Notes: generated by a model from the sequence alone, not told the origin. A stretch of 64,000 nucleotides of DNA from Medicago truncatula (GCF_003473485.1 NC_053048.1:42652755-42716754); one strand, 5' to 3'. Counted from the first letter of the stretch, positions 1 through 11,520 are shown. Made by a program: numbers and translations.

Positions 1-244
1 ATGCTATTTCTTTATTTTCATTTTTATTTTTGGAATTATTTTCATTTCTCTGTCTGATTTACTTTTAATGTTATTATTATTTAAGAAAAATAATTTAATT
101 TTTCAAAAAAAATTAATAATTTAAATATGCATTTATTTTTAGATTACTTTTTATCATTATTTGTGCTCGTACGATATTTTGAAATCGAGAAAAACTCAAA
201 CTCATGACTAATCTCAATCAAAGAGGAGAAAATATGTCAAATTA

Positions 245-505
245 GAATGGATTCGGGGTGCCACAGATATGAAGTTTTTGTTATGCCTAAGCATGGAAAA
301 CACATATGTCTAAATGGGGGGCTTTCCAAACCTTTTTGGTGTCCCTCTCTTCACATGATAAACCAAGTTTGTGTTGTAAGCTTATTGCATTATCAAGTGA
401 AGTTACTGTCCCACCAGATGAAGAGCAACCACTATGTTAATATACAACTATGTTCAAAGACCCTACACCTACTTGCTCCAATGCTGTTAATATACTTGGT
501 TGTGA
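245..505 (-). pseudogene. GH17 beta-1,3-glucanase fragment, left copy
   Basis: Read on the minus strand, this matches the C-terminal third of plant glycoside hydrolase family 17 endo-1,3-beta-glucanases. Visible pieces in order are ALEQVGVGSLNIVV, a broken HSGCSSSGGTVTSLDNA, then VKRGTPKRFGKP and TYVFSML. In active enzymes the middle block reads ESGWPSxGGxxTxxDNA and its Glu is the catalytic nucleophile. Here a stop codon lies just before it and the Glu codon has become His. Further stops follow. It lies directly downstream of GRP-A with no intergenic gene between. A second, better preserved fragment lies at 36.9 kb. Non-functional with high probability; the family assignment rests on the motif order. 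Confidence 0.7.
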
Positions 506-773
506 TAAAAAAATCATTAAAAAGTAATGTGGAAGAAGTGGTAGACTACATAAAGAATCCACTGTATGCACAAAGGAGCAAATATAATCAAAGAGTGAAG
601 AATGAAAAAATTTAACCTTATTTAACTTAAATTGCAGATTTCTTATTTCAATAATATCATTACTAATGCACTGTATCATAGATCACCATTAATACTGAAA
701 AAACCATTGTTCTTATATGATATAAATCTCACATAGGAGTCCTTTCTTGCAGTCCAAAGCATCTGATCTTCAT

Positions 774-2075
774 TTACCATGCACTAGGAGTAGTTACCTT
801 GTCTGCATAAGCAAAATTTCCCCTCCTTCCTCCACCTCTTCCTCTTCCTCTATTCATCTGATAGTCACTAGTGCCATGATGATATCCAGGGTTCTTAGAC
901 CATGACATGTTGTCTCTCCTTCTGTTATATCCATCCCATGTTCCCCAATTCCCACTCCCACCATTTCTTCCTTGATACTTGTTATGCAAGTTGCCACCAA
1001 AGCGCTCCCTCTGAATCCGCCTTTGAGAATTATTCTGCCCATTTTTCCATCCATATTCTTTTGCACGTTTATCAACAGAAGCCCAATAACGTTCCCAGGA
1101 GTTTGTTTCATCATTTTCATGTTGGTTCAATTCCCATCCTTGAGAAGCATAATTTGGTTCAGAAGGTTTTCTTACCTCATCTTTTTCCTCTTCGTCCCCC
1201 CATCCAGTAGGTACGATTCCAAGATCGGCAAAGGACTTCTTCACTAGGAGAGAATTATCGATAATTAGAGTCACGTCGCGTTTTTCTTCCATGTTGTCAC
1301 TGGCCTCTGCTTCACTTTCCACATCAAGATAAAGTTGAGGGTCGACACTTGCGGTTGAATCCACATCGTCGATGTGAATGTTAGGATCAGGCAATGGTAT
1401 GTCGCAGGGAAAGCCGTTGATATCAGCCCAAAACCTGTTCTTAGCATTGTCGAATGCCTCTTTGACAGCAGAGTCGTCCCAGTTGATCACTGTTGGATGC
1501 AGAAACATAAACCTCTTGCCTTCTATTACCTTCTTCCACGAAACTGAGCCAACCGTAGCACAAAACTTCTTCTCCCACCAAGGCACTGATGCAAACCTTT
1601 TGGCTGCAAACCAAAAGGAATAAATAGAATAAATTAATAACTAAGGTGATAACCTATTATCACGTCGAGATTGCATGAAACTATAATGTAATTCTAACAT
1701 AACGTGTCAAAAGAATGAAAAACAGGCAAAATTCATGGAGAAGAATAAATACTTATTTAATGGTCAGATCTAAACGGATTTAATAAAAAATCTTAAACAT
1801 CTGGCTTTTTACATTGAATTTGTACCACTTACCGAATCGAATTGCAGATCGTGTGACTATGGTAAAAAAAATAAAAAATCAACTGCTTGGTTTTTGTATT
1901 AATCAATTATTGAATGACTTAGGGATATTTTAAATGTGCATCCAAACGATTTAATTGGTAAATATAAATAAGAGTGTAGTTAAAGTTCATGTCCTTAGTG
2001 ACACTCTCTTCAATTATTCAGCCTATTGGTTACTTGAGTTGAAAAGGAAATGGAGACCTAAACCCTATCATATCA

Positions 2076-2159
<84 letters not shown>

Positions 2160-2939
2160 CAAAACACAAGTTCTAAGACTTTTCTCACAAAAGAGGTAGG
2201 GATTCAAAATGTTTAAAAATCCATCAAACCAAAACTCATTCCTAAGCAAAATTAAAATAAAAATCCAAATCTAAATACATTTTTTAAACCTGTGACTAGC
2301 ACAAAAGGAGTAATACATCACAGACTCAAAATGTATGTGACGTCAATAATTTAAAAAAAAATTGTTAACTTGTGTCTTTAAACCGCATGTTTAAAAATTA
2401 AATATAAAAATACTTTCTTGAAAAAAATATTTATTTTTTTTCAATGGTTTTTTCTAGATTACCTTTGAAGAATGGTGGGTACCCCAATCAATGAAAATGA
2501 GCAATTTGTTGGTGGGGTCAAGATAGTTCATGGATACCACTTAAAAATGTGTTTATATGGCTAATGTGTATTGGTTGGGGTAAATTACCCACCATTCTTC
2601 CATGGATACCCTAGTTGTCACCTTTTTCAATAGAACACTTATCTTTTAATTTGTTTTTGTGTCATTGTCATTGGAAGGAACAAGTTAGCATGACTTTTAT
2701 TTGAAAACATTGATGGTGATATGCATATCAATTCAAGTATGCCTTAGACATAAAAAAAAATAAAAAAAATTGATCCATGCAATGTAACAACTGAAGAATA
2801 ATCAAACCAAAGGAAAAGAGAATAATAAAATCAAAATAAACTAACCCAATGGTGGTTTTCCATAGGATGAGGAGGATCTCCTCTGACCCACTTGATGATG
2901 ATTGCTGATCCTTTTGTTACTTCTCCTCCAATCAGCCAT
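774..2939 (-). CDS. RGG-tailed plant protein, copy GRP-A (2 exons)
   Basis: Two-exon gene: exon 1 is 2846-2939 and exon 2 is 774-1603, giving 924 nt and 307 residues. Exon 1 starts MADWRRSNK and ends GKPPL with one base of a split codon; the donor is G|GTTAG and the acceptor TTTGCAG. I do not recognise a named family. The same architecture recurs in all four copies: a basic, serine-rich N-terminus; a conserved block at about residues 37-100 (WEKKFC, VGSVxW, NWDDSAVKEAFDNAKNRFW, IPLPDPNI); an acidic linker; a WGxEEE patch; a Gly/Asn/Trp-rich stretch; and an RGRGRGGGRRG tail ending TPSAW. The tail resembles RGG boxes that bind RNA, so an RNA-binding role is inference. The 1.24-kb intron holds a (TA)n tract and a small MITE. 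A TATA box lies about 165 bp upstream of the ATG. The reading frame is intact. Confidence 0.8.
2080..2158. repeat. (TA)n microsatellite
   Basis: Pure TA dinucleotide tract of nearly 80 bp inside the intron of GRP-A. It is probably length-polymorphic. Confidence 0.95.
2447..2618. mobile_element. Small foldback MITE-like element
   Basis: The left end (CTAGATTACCTTTGAAGAAT...) and the reverse complement of the right end (CTAGGGTATCCATGGAAGAA...) pair over about 45 bp, with GGTGGGTA shared. A related half copy lies near 58.26-58.32 kb. It sits in the intron of GRP-A. Target duplication was not clear, so the superfamily is unassigned. Confidence 0.55.
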
Positions 2940-3104
2940 TTCAAGAAGCAAAAGATCACACAAAAGGGAGAAGAGGTAATTGAAAAGAGAGAAGACCACA
3001 AAATTGAATAAAAAATGAACAAACTTTGGGAAAAGGAATAAACAGACACAAATTTCAGAAAAGAGAGAATGAGAAAAACATGATGATGATTTGTGCTTGT
3101 CTAT

Positions 3105-3114
3105 GTATTTATAG
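3105..3114 (-). promoter_or_regulatory. TATA box of GRP-A
   Basis: CTATAAATAC on the minus strand, about 165 bp upstream of the GRP-A start codon. GRP-B, C and D have a similar TATA motif upstream (22946, 25355, 35689), which supports the exon 1 start in each. Confidence 0.55.
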
Positions 3115-3299
3115 CACATATTTTTCACTTTCCTTTTGTCTTTTTCTACTGTTTTACTTCATTCACATTTACTCTTTTGAGTGATTAGGAAAATTTGTAT
3201 AATATTGGTAACCATGTCCATGGCTTAAAATGGTATAGTATCTCATTTTTTAGAATTAACAAAAATATTTATGTGAAATAATGAATTTTAAAGTATTAG

Positions 3300-3655
3300 C
3301 TAAAATATTCATTTTACCAACTTTTCATCTAAGAAAGATCTTTTTCTTTTAAATGACAACGGTTAGTATATATGTTAATTTTATTTTTTTTGACAAAAGA
3401 TTTAAAATATTCATTTTACCAACTTTTCCTCTAAGAAAGTTCTTTTTTTTTTAAATGACAACGGTTAGTATATATGTCAACTTTTTTTTTTTTAATGACA
3501 ACGGTATATATGTTAATTTTTTTTTTTGACAAAAGGTTTAAAATATTCATTTTACCAACTTTTCCTCTAAGAAAGTTCTTTTTTAAAAAAAAAAAAAATG
3601 ACAATGGTTAGTATATATGTTAATTTTTTTGACAAAAGGTTAGTATATATGTTCA
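3300..3655. repeat. Imperfect tandem repeat upstream of GRP-A
   Basis: Three to four degenerate units, each containing ATTTTACCAACTTTTCCTCT, a T-rich run, AATGACAACGGTTAGTATAT and a TTTTGACAAAAGG tail. The units have different lengths because of T-tract expansion and internal loss. Confidence 0.7.
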
Positions 3656-3659
3656 TTGT

Positions 3660-4312
3660 TTTTTTTTTAAGAAATCAAAATGAAATATATTATCACAGGG
3701 TGTTTCCACTCGCATAAGGTGCGCAAAAGAAAGAAACACCACAAATATTTACAAAGTTACAACAATTGATGACAGAAAAGCACCATCCAAAAAATAAAAC
3801 AGTTACCAAAGAATACCCATGCAAAAGCAACGGATTTTTCCACCAATCTATGTAACTATAAACGAAATCCACCTGTTTAGATTTCAACCAAAGGAACGAA
3901 TTAAGTTTAATTTTATCAATCAGAACAAAAGGAGCGGTTACCGTATTTTGGAATATACGGTTGTTCCTTTCTTTCCAAATCATCCAAATAGTTGCAAACC
4001 AAATTATCCTGAAGTATAAATGAGAAACTCTTGGCATGTCAGCCATTTTGGTAAACTGAATAAAATGTTGTCGAAGCTCACTAGAAGGCACTGATGAAAT
4101 ACAAAGCCAATTCCTCACAAGAGACCAAAGTGAACCAAAAATATTGCAATGTAAAAAGAGGTGTGTAGCGGATTCAATGTCAACGCACCCACCTACACAC
4201 GCCGCATCTGTTGAGAGAATAACCCCCCAATACGGCAGGTTGTCTTTAGTAGGAAGCCTGTTGTGAAGGAGGCGCCACACCAACACGGAAACCTTTGACG
4301 GAATATGTTTAT
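3660..4312 (-). mobile_element. LINE 3' fragment (zf-RVT region), copy 1
   Basis: Minus-strand open frame at 3693-4286 reads VWRLLHNRLPTKDNL, then CVDIESATHLFLHC and RIIWFATIWMIWKERNNRIF. This is the zinc-binding reverse-transcriptase C-terminal region (zf-RVT) of plant L1-like LINEs. It ends in a 3' untranslated stretch and a short A-run (T-run at 3660-3668 on the plus strand), as expected for a 5'-truncated LINE insertion. A close copy lies at 16.78-17.31 kb and the two diverge abruptly at position 4312. No target duplication was identified. Confidence 0.8.
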
Positions 4313-5240
4313 CTTGCTACGGGTGTGGCCTTGTGTCCACTTATCGTGTCTTTTGTTACCATGTGTTAACTTTAGTGTCTTTTTTTAGAGGCGCCAATCA
4401 TATGTCTAGACACGTACAACGCATGCTTTCTTGCTTATTAGAATAATAGCTCACATCATAACTCAAATGATGAAAGTATTTATGTCACTAGTTTCATATA
4501 GTGAATAAATGATAATAGAATGATAAAATGGATTGGGTTTAAGGTTGTCTGCGGTGCGGTTCGGTTTCGAGGCAAAAAAATAAATAGATTTTAAAGCTTG
4601 AGATATTTACGGTTTGGCTTGGATTTTTTTCTCTTAAAAAAACTGATCATATCCAATTTAATGTGGTTTAAATTGGATCAGTTTTCGGGTATGTAATCAT
4701 ATGTCACGTCTATAATCAAATGAGTTTAGAATCATAACTCAAATGATTAGTAATTGCATGGCAATTTTGAAAGGATTAGTAAGTATAGGAATGAAAACTC
4801 AAGTGAGTCCTATTTATAGGACTAAACACATATATTTAAGTCTTTGAAAAATTATTTTGATACTCTATCCTATAAAACTGTTTTATGTAAAATTTTTAAA
4901 AGGAGCTTATTTTATGTAAAATTAAAATGCCTCAATTTATAGATATTGTAAATATATATACTCTGGACTCTTAATTGACACTACGAGATACTCACTAACA
5001 TTCAAACACAAGGTAAGTCCCTAAAGAAATCAAAGTAAGTGAGGGCACTAATCTAACATTGGATTTTGTTTTTGTAAAAAGAAGTCTGATTTAAATTCAA
5101 ATACAAAGTCATTGAGCATAATATTTTTTATTCGTTTCATGTTTACAATTTCAAAGACTTCTATGTAGATATGGTCTACATGATCTTGGTGGAAATTGCT
5201 TACTTTCATATTATGGAAAATAAACATCAGCTGTAACGTT
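4313..5240. other. No gene seen; low-complexity AT-rich
   Basis: No coding region is supported. The segment at 4535-4700 contains GCGGTGCGGTTCGGTTT and related words that recur in inverted form near 54.5-55.2 kb, so it is probably the remnant of a MITE family. Confidence 0.5.
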
Positions 5241-6268
5241 GGGGTTTAGTATGAGAAAGTAAAATTGTTTCCCACCATGGTAAAGTTAATTTAAACGGTT
5301 ATATTAAATATAGAATATAGTCTTATCATACACTCTCAACACCAGAATTTTTTGTCACTATCTTCCACAACCATCACTCTCCTCTCCTTCATCCCCACCA
5401 ACCCATAACCATCAACACCATAATAACCATCGTGATTTTTCTTAAATTCCCAACTCTCCTTACTTTTCTAATTCTTCTAAAGCTCTCTGTGACCTCACGA
5501 CAACCAACCATCTCTCTCTATATAACTTTTCTAGATGAAATATGAAGCTCTTTTATGCAATTCTTAATTCCTCAATCATCTTCTTATTCTTCAGTCTCTC
5601 TTTTTGTAACAAAATCTCAATCCTATATTTTACTACTTGTTGTTCTCATAACTCAATTTTCTTGTTATTTAATCTTTTTTAATTTGATTTGATTTGATTC
5701 TTCTCACTTGAATCTCACGATAATAGAAGGTAAAATAAGGTAATTTGATTTGTTATGGGAATTAAATAAATTGGATGTGTGAGAGATGAATGTTGTTGTT
5801 GTTGTTTTCATTGAAAAAACTCGTCAATATTTGTTCTCTCATATCCATTTTCGTTTTCCAGATTAAAAAAAAGATTTGTTTTTTTTTTTTGTTTTTTTTA
5901 TCTTTAGGCTAGTTCAAGGCAAGAAATAACTATCACACTTATAATCTATACATATTTTTGTTTTGGAGATCTGATTTTATTTGAATTGTTTGATTTTTGA
6001 GACTAATGAGTTTTTATATTTCAAGTTGAAAGATTGGATATGACATTGAAATGAGAGATGGTGGAGAAGAGTTGGGAATATAAGAAAAATCACGATGGTT
6101 ATGATGGTGATGGGTTGGTGGGGATGAAGGAGAGTGATGGTTGTGGAATAGTGACAAAAAATTATGGTGTTGAGAGTGTATAATAAGACTATGCTCTATA
6201 CTTAATCTAACCGTTTAAATTAGCTTTCCCATGGTGGGAAACAACTTTGCTTTCCCATACTAAACCCC
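5241..6268. mobile_element. Long-arm foldback element (~1.03 kb)
   Basis: The ends are inverted repeats beginning GGGGTTTAGTATG. The arms pair over roughly 230 bp: 5241-5480 matches the reverse complement of 6040-6268, including TTTCCCACCATGG, the AACGGTTA block and CACGATGGTTATGATGG. The arms flank a loop of about 550 bp without an open frame. A long-arm, non-coding structure fits a Mutator-type or other foldback MITE. I could not find a convincing target duplication. Confidence 0.7.
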
Positions 6269-6289
6269 ACCGATAAAGAGGGTTGGGGA

Positions 6290-6940
6290 AATAAATCGGA
6301 AAACTAAGGTCAGATAGTTTTCACGTGAAACCTGTTTTTGAAGAAAAAGGGAGAAACCAAGAGAAGAGGAGAACCAAAGAGGAGAAGCTTTCTATCGATT
6401 AACCTAAGGTAAGGGTGGGACTAACTTTCTCTAATTCTAAGTGATATAATTCTGAAAATCGAATTTAACAAGTTGTAGGTTGTAGTTTTGGAAATTTGGG
6501 AATTAGGTTTAGAAGTTGGAAATTGATTAATTTAAGAGTAGGAATATGTTGAATTGACGTAGAAATAGTGTCCTGACCTTAAATTATTCATAGAACAAAC
6601 ATTAGAATCAGTTTTAAGGTTAGAGTTATGGAATTAGATGGATTTTTGCTAAAACTGTGTTCTGCCCGTAGAGCAGATCGTCATCGCTCATCATAGCGAG
6701 TAACTCCTCTCGCCTCGTGAGTGATGATCTTCATCGCTCGCCTCGCAAGTGAACCCAGTTGTCGCTCGCCATAGCGAGTTACCCAGTGAGAAAAACATGA
6801 TTTTGTGAATTAACGTTTTGGGTCAAATTTTAGACGGTTTTGAGTGCCTTAATATGTTTAGAAATGATTAGGCAAATTTTTGGATTAAATTTGGACTGAA
6901 GAAAGTTAAAAATGGGATTTTTTAGTGAAAAATGTCAACC
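6290..6940. mobile_element. Probable retroelement fragment with GCTCGC/GCGAG repeats
   Basis: Non-coding. At 6665-6785 there are five or more short GC-rich inverted words (TCGCTCATCATAGCGAGTAA, CGCTCGCCATAGCGAGTTAC and variants) in a strongly AT-rich background. This looks like part of a repeated element, perhaps an untranslated region or LTR of a retrotransposon. Assignment to a family is not possible here. Confidence 0.35.
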
Positions 6941-8340
6941 GCACAATATGTGTGCTCTTGCTACAAGCCTATAACCACATTCTGACCCTTCCTTCACTTT
7001 TTCCATTTTCTTAATACGTTTTCCATGTCTACATTATATACTTTCCTTTATCCTTTGTCATTTCCTTTAATTTAAAGTTATTTCACGTGCACTTTTTTTT
7101 ATGAGTGTTATTCTAGTGTATTTTTTATTTCACTTTTAGAAGGATTACAAATGATTCTCAAGATGTCGAATTGATTTGTATGCTTGATTGTTGTAGAATA
7201 GAATTGGTTCTGTCTCCAAAATTTATTCTACTTAAAATTAAGATTTGTAGTTTTTGATTTTAGAATTGATTTTCACAAATAAATTTATAATTCAATTTAC
7301 TTTTATATAAATGTATCCAACTTATAGTCAGAATTACTTTTAAGCAAAATAAATTATATTAAAATCAATTATCTTCACCGCACAACCAAACACACACTTA
7401 ATTTCTTTGATATTTAAAGTAATTATTATTAATATTTTACTCACGATATTTTGAATATATTCAAAAGTATTCGTATGATCCCAAAAATGAAGCCATTGGG
7501 GAAGTTCTAAAATTTCAACACCAAGATAAAGTGATGATCATGGAAGTTACTTGCACAATTAATATATTTATAGCATAATAATTCATAAAAAATTTAGCTT
7601 ATATACAATTTGTGAAGATTAGGTTGAGTAATCAAATATGAGATGAATATGTATGCATGTAAACTTTTGAGTGGAATATTTTTTTTTAATATAATATTAT
7701 AATTATTAATTAAAAGTTTAAAAGTCTAAACCCCTGCTCTAGAATCCTAGCAACGTCACTGATGGAGGAGAGAATCCTAATCCATTTTGATACTTATCCT
7801 TCGCAACACTACACCATTTTTCTTTGTTGGTAACAGTTGAAAATGCCTTGAAAAACGTAGCCTAAATGAATAGGGACATTTTCAGCCGTCTTCTATGCAA
7901 ATATTCCCTATTGTTTATTTATTTTTGTCAAAAGGGATGAGATTAAAAAAAGAAAAAACACTACACCATTTTTCTTTGTTGGCAAACATTCCCTATTACT
8001 CCCCCGTCCCCAATTTACATATTCATAAAGTTAGGGTTAGTAGTTGATGATAAACAATACAAAAAGCATTTAACACAAAGTAATATGAATAAAAACTAAA
8101 CTTTCATTGACATTCAAATGAGTTCAACAAATTAGAGTTCTTATAGGATTACATAAGATTCATCTCAGTCTCAACCACAAACAGATTAGTTACTCATATC
8201 TAACGTACAAGATAACTCACATAAAAACAAGGATTCATACATGTATTGGATGATTGACTATGAGTTGTGATGGTCTCCCACCAAATCTACAAAGCCTCCG
8301 CTCCAATTATCTCTTTTCTCTCTAAAATCGTGAACCTCTA
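6941..8340. other. No gene seen; repeat debris
   Basis: AT-rich and without a coherent frame. CACTACACCATTTTTCTTTG occurs twice (near 7807 and 7969), which may be ends of CACTA-like elements or one duplicated end. The stretch near 7150-7420 resembles dispersed repeat sequence also seen at 47.17-47.46 kb. Confidence 0.4.
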
Positions 8341-8373
8341 ATATGAAAATGCTTCTTTATATTTATAAGCAGG

Positions 8374-8550
8374 TCAAAATCGGCCACCGTGCTCCAAAAT
8401 CGGTGGCCGATTTCAAAAGAACGCATGCCCAGAAATTACCAAATCGGTGGCCAATTTTTCTTAATCGGGGGCCGATTTTTCACGAGGCCAAAGCTCAAAA
8501 TTGCAGCAAAAATCGGTGGCCGATTTCTCTCAATAGATGGCCGGTTTCCA
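8374..8550. repeat. Cluster of AATCGGTGGCCGATT palindromic words
   Basis: Six imperfect occurrences of an AATCGG(T/C)GGCCGATT-type palindrome within about 170 bp, each able to form a small hairpin. The GC content is well above that of the surroundings. No coding explanation fits: frames through it show no family similarity. Confidence 0.75.
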
Positions 8551-8869
8551 ATCTTGAAAACTTCAATTTCTTCTTCTTTTGTAGCTTGCAACTCCATGAA
8601 TTACAATAAATAACCCCTAAAATTACATGAAAAATGTCTACTAAAAGAGTAATGACAGAATGTCATCATGCAATTAAGCCAAAAAAAATTAACTTTGAGG
8701 AGGCCATGACACCATTGGCTCTGCCCCTGCATAGCGAAAAGTTGTGTTGTTGTGCATATTGTGTGGTTAACGTATGGTGTCATATAACCATTGATTTTTT
8801 ATTACTTAATTCAAGCAACATTCAATTGAATCTGTTAAGAATTTTAAATTCTTTTAAATTTGAATTATC

Positions 8870-8995
8870 TCATCCAAACACACTAAGAGTAGCATTGATT
8901 TCATTGTTTGATGCATCAGATATACCCCGTTCACACATCTTCGTTTTCACCCATTGATCATCCATGCCAAACTCCAACCTCATATTATTATTGTC
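8870..8995 (-). pseudogene. Fragment of unidentified sequence, copy 2
   Basis: Minus-strand reading gives MEFGMDDQWVKTKMCERGIS and ASNNEINATLS, which is similar to the fragment at 9470-9680. The two are separated by an LTR-like block at 9090-9290. The protein family was not recognised. Confidence 0.35.
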
Positions 8996-9070
8996 GATTA
9001 CTCGATGACTATAAACTAAGACCAGCATCATGCTTAGTGTGTGGTGAACTAACTTTCATCACGGCCCTTT

Positions 9071-9290
9071 GAGAGGCTCTGATACCACTTGTAGGATGTA
9101 AAGAGTGTTTCATTTATTGATAAATGATACACGCAAGACATATTTATAGCCAATTGCTAGTTTCAAATCATAAAAGTCAGCTTACTTGTATTTCAAGTAA
9201 TCTGCTAAAAATATGCTAAAACCAAACACCTGCTAAAAATATGCTAAAACCAAACACTAATCACACAAATAAACTCTAATTAGCTTAACA
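9071..9290 (-). mobile_element. LTR plus tRNA-Met primer-binding site
   Basis: On the minus strand, a 201-bp block (9090-9290) starts TGTTAAGC and ends CTACA. It is followed at once by AGTGGTATCAGAGCC, which matches the primer-binding site complementary to initiator tRNA-Met used by many plant LTR retrotransposons. Inside it a 28-bp unit (CTGCTAAAAATATGCTAAAA...) is repeated twice at 9213-9268. No second LTR or polyprotein was found, so it is a remnant. Confidence 0.5.
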
Positions 9291-9469
9291 ATATGGTAAC
9301 CCACGGTCCCTCCGCCACTTAGGGTTCAGTAAGAGCCAATGAGAACAACCAACTAATGTAACCAACTTTTAATATAATGGTTAGTGACAATGAGTATTTG
9401 ATATAACATACACTAGTGTTAGGATGAAATTCTAATATTAGTATTGGATTCATGATAATAAGATGACGA

Positions 9470-9680
9470 TGATCCATGATGAGAAGTATCTCTGAAACTT
9501 AATATTAGCATTGGATTCATTGTTTGATACAACAGTAGTAGCCCATTCACACATCTTCATTTTCATCCACTCATCATTCTCAAACTTAGCTTGCATTGTG
9601 GTGGCGTTAAGCTCCACTGCCTTTAGCAATGCACAATGGTTGATTCCAATTCCATACTCCTTGTAATCCCACCAGCCATT
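9470..9680 (-). pseudogene. Fragment of unidentified coding sequence, copy 1
   Basis: Minus-strand frame reads WWDYKEYGIGINHCALLKAV, then ELNATTMQAKFENDEWMKMK and CEWATTVVSNNES. The composition is protein-like, but I do not recognise the family and there is no start or splice context. A partial second copy lies at 8870-8995. Confidence 0.4.
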
Positions 9681-9689
9681 GCAAATGCT

Positions 9690-10070
9690 TCAACTGACAT
9701 TTCTATAACCTCGCAAAATTAATTTTATTTAGAACAACAGATGAATTATTATTGGTACAAAACATGAGGGTACGTACGTGCATACCATATATATGACAAT
9801 GTTATACTTGTCTGACCAAAATAGGTGAATGAATCTAATAGACCGGATAAATTTGACACAGTAAAATATTTAATGTACTTTTTTTTTACACAAATTTTAT
9901 TTTGAGGTATTTTACTAAAAAATAAGGAGTTGAGTAGTTTGGTTAATGAATTAAGAAGTTAATAATTAAAATATAAATAAAAAATGCATTAATTATTGTA
10001 TCAAAAACTCTGATGACATTAAATTATATTTTCTTTGTTTTATTAATAATAATTTCTTCTCAATTGTGTT
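9690..10070. other. No gene seen
   Basis: AT-rich intergenic sequence with nothing recognisable. Confidence 0.5.
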
Positions 10071-10071
10071 T

Positions 10072-10423
10072 CTGTGAGAGATGAGAGGAAGAAATAATAG
10101 CCTTTGGATCAAAATGAAATATACAAATTAAAAGGTACACTTAAAAATGACATGTGACTTTTTCTGTGACGACATCTCTACGCACTTCCTCCATGTCCAA
10201 TTTTTCTGAGACGGAAAGTTGTGTGTTAAGAAGGTACGGTGTGAGGGGTCGTGACTGGATATTCGGAGAATATGAGATTCATTGTTGCTAACCTGATTTA
10301 TGACCATTGGTCTCATAAGCACATGGGTGTATAATCATGAGATCACATGTGACTTTAAGTGAACCTTTTTAATCTTGACAATTCATTTTGATCTAAAGGT
10401 TGTTATTTGTTCCTCTCATCTCG
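10072..10423. mobile_element. Foldback MITE-like element (~350 bp)
   Basis: The left end GAGATGAGAGGAAGAAATAA and the reverse complement of the right end GAGATGAGAGGAACAAATAA pair. The match continues through CCTTTGGATCAAAATGAA and ACTTAAA...ACATGTGA over about 85 bp. No target duplication is certain. Confidence 0.65.
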
Positions 10424-11280
10424 CACAATAAAACTCTTTTACACTTTCCTTTTTTTAATTTTAAAACATCTTATTTCACCTCTTTAATAGAGGGTCAGGA
10501 TCTCACTTGAGGAAAAAATCACGGGAGACCATCCCCTCCCCAATGTATCACTGTCAAAAAAAGAAGGAAAGGCTCGCAATAAAGGCCTAGATCCATTACT
10601 TGGTCCGACATAACACATTAAACCATTGTTTAGTAAACTCCTCCCTCGCTCTCACTCTTTGGCCTTTGTCGTTCATCTTCTTCTTATGCTTCCTACCTAT
10701 ACAATTGTTTTCCTCTTCTTCTCATATCCATCTCGTTTTCTTGTGTTGCATCTTTCTTTTTTTAAACTTCTATAATCGTTTCATACCTTCTTTCAAAAAA
10801 ATAAAATTAATCGTTTCATACCTACTTTATGTTCTTCGTCAGATAATAGGCAGATCTACATATGTTGACAATGATTTGGGGAATGAATTTTCAAAGATGG
10901 ATGTTTGTGTTGAGAAGAAGACATAATATGGGTTATTCATCTGTTTTGCATTCTGAAACCTTTAGCATAGACCTCACCTCACCATATTAGGATCTTAAAA
11001 ATCAAAATGGAAAACATTGTCTCTGCTTCTTCAGCTTGTTTCTCCATCTCTTTGTTTCTCTCAATCTCACGAGAAAAAAATGATTGGTACCAAACCGATT
11101 AACCTAAGTTATTCGAAAACCTAGAAATGACAGAACCGAAAATGCAAATGGTTTGCAACAAACCTTTCATAAGAATATTTCTTTTCTTTTTTTTTTACCA
11201 ACATTAATTGTGGTTATGAAACATAAAATATATTTTTAACAAACATATTGATTGAGTACAAGAAGAAAACCTAAATCATG
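10424..11280. other. No supported gene
   Basis: An open stretch on the plus strand (10600-10926) is hydrophobic, rich in Phe, Leu and Ser, and starts without an ATG. It looks like T/C-rich non-coding DNA and not a gene. Confidence 0.5.
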
Positions 11281-11359
11281 TGAGAATGTTCATTAGATTA
11301 AGATAATATAAAGGATGGGGATTCCGAGCTTATAGCTACTCATGGAACCAATATATCTC

Positions 11360-11520
11360 TCCTCATATATATGAAACCAGTGTGTATGATGATTAAAAAA
11401 GCAGAAGGTATGGGAATTCCTGGACTTGTGGAAATCACTGCAAATCAAGATAGATTCATATCCACAATTGAGTCTGAATCTACTGTAGTAAAGCTCCTCA
11501 ACTATTTTAAAATGCCATTG
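11360..11520 (+). pseudogene. Possible unidentified coding fragment
   Basis: The plus-strand frame reads MKPVCMMIKKAEGMGIPGLV, then EITANQDRFISTIESESTVV and KLLNYFKMPLTF before a stop. The composition is protein-like, but the family is not recognised and there is no start context. It may be an exon remnant carried by a repeat. Confidence 0.25.

Noticed and set aside
3240-3660. CRISPR-like array of repeated units
   Set aside because: The units are imperfect, vary in length and have no unique spacers of regular size. This is a plant tandem repeat.
7800-8000. Complete CACTA element between the two CACTACACC words
   Set aside because: Both words are in the same orientation, so they are not inverted terminal repeats of one element.
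10600-10926. 108-codon plus-strand frame with hydrophobic residues
   Set aside because: It lacks an ATG at its start, is made of T/C-rich low-complexity sequence, and has no recognisable motif.
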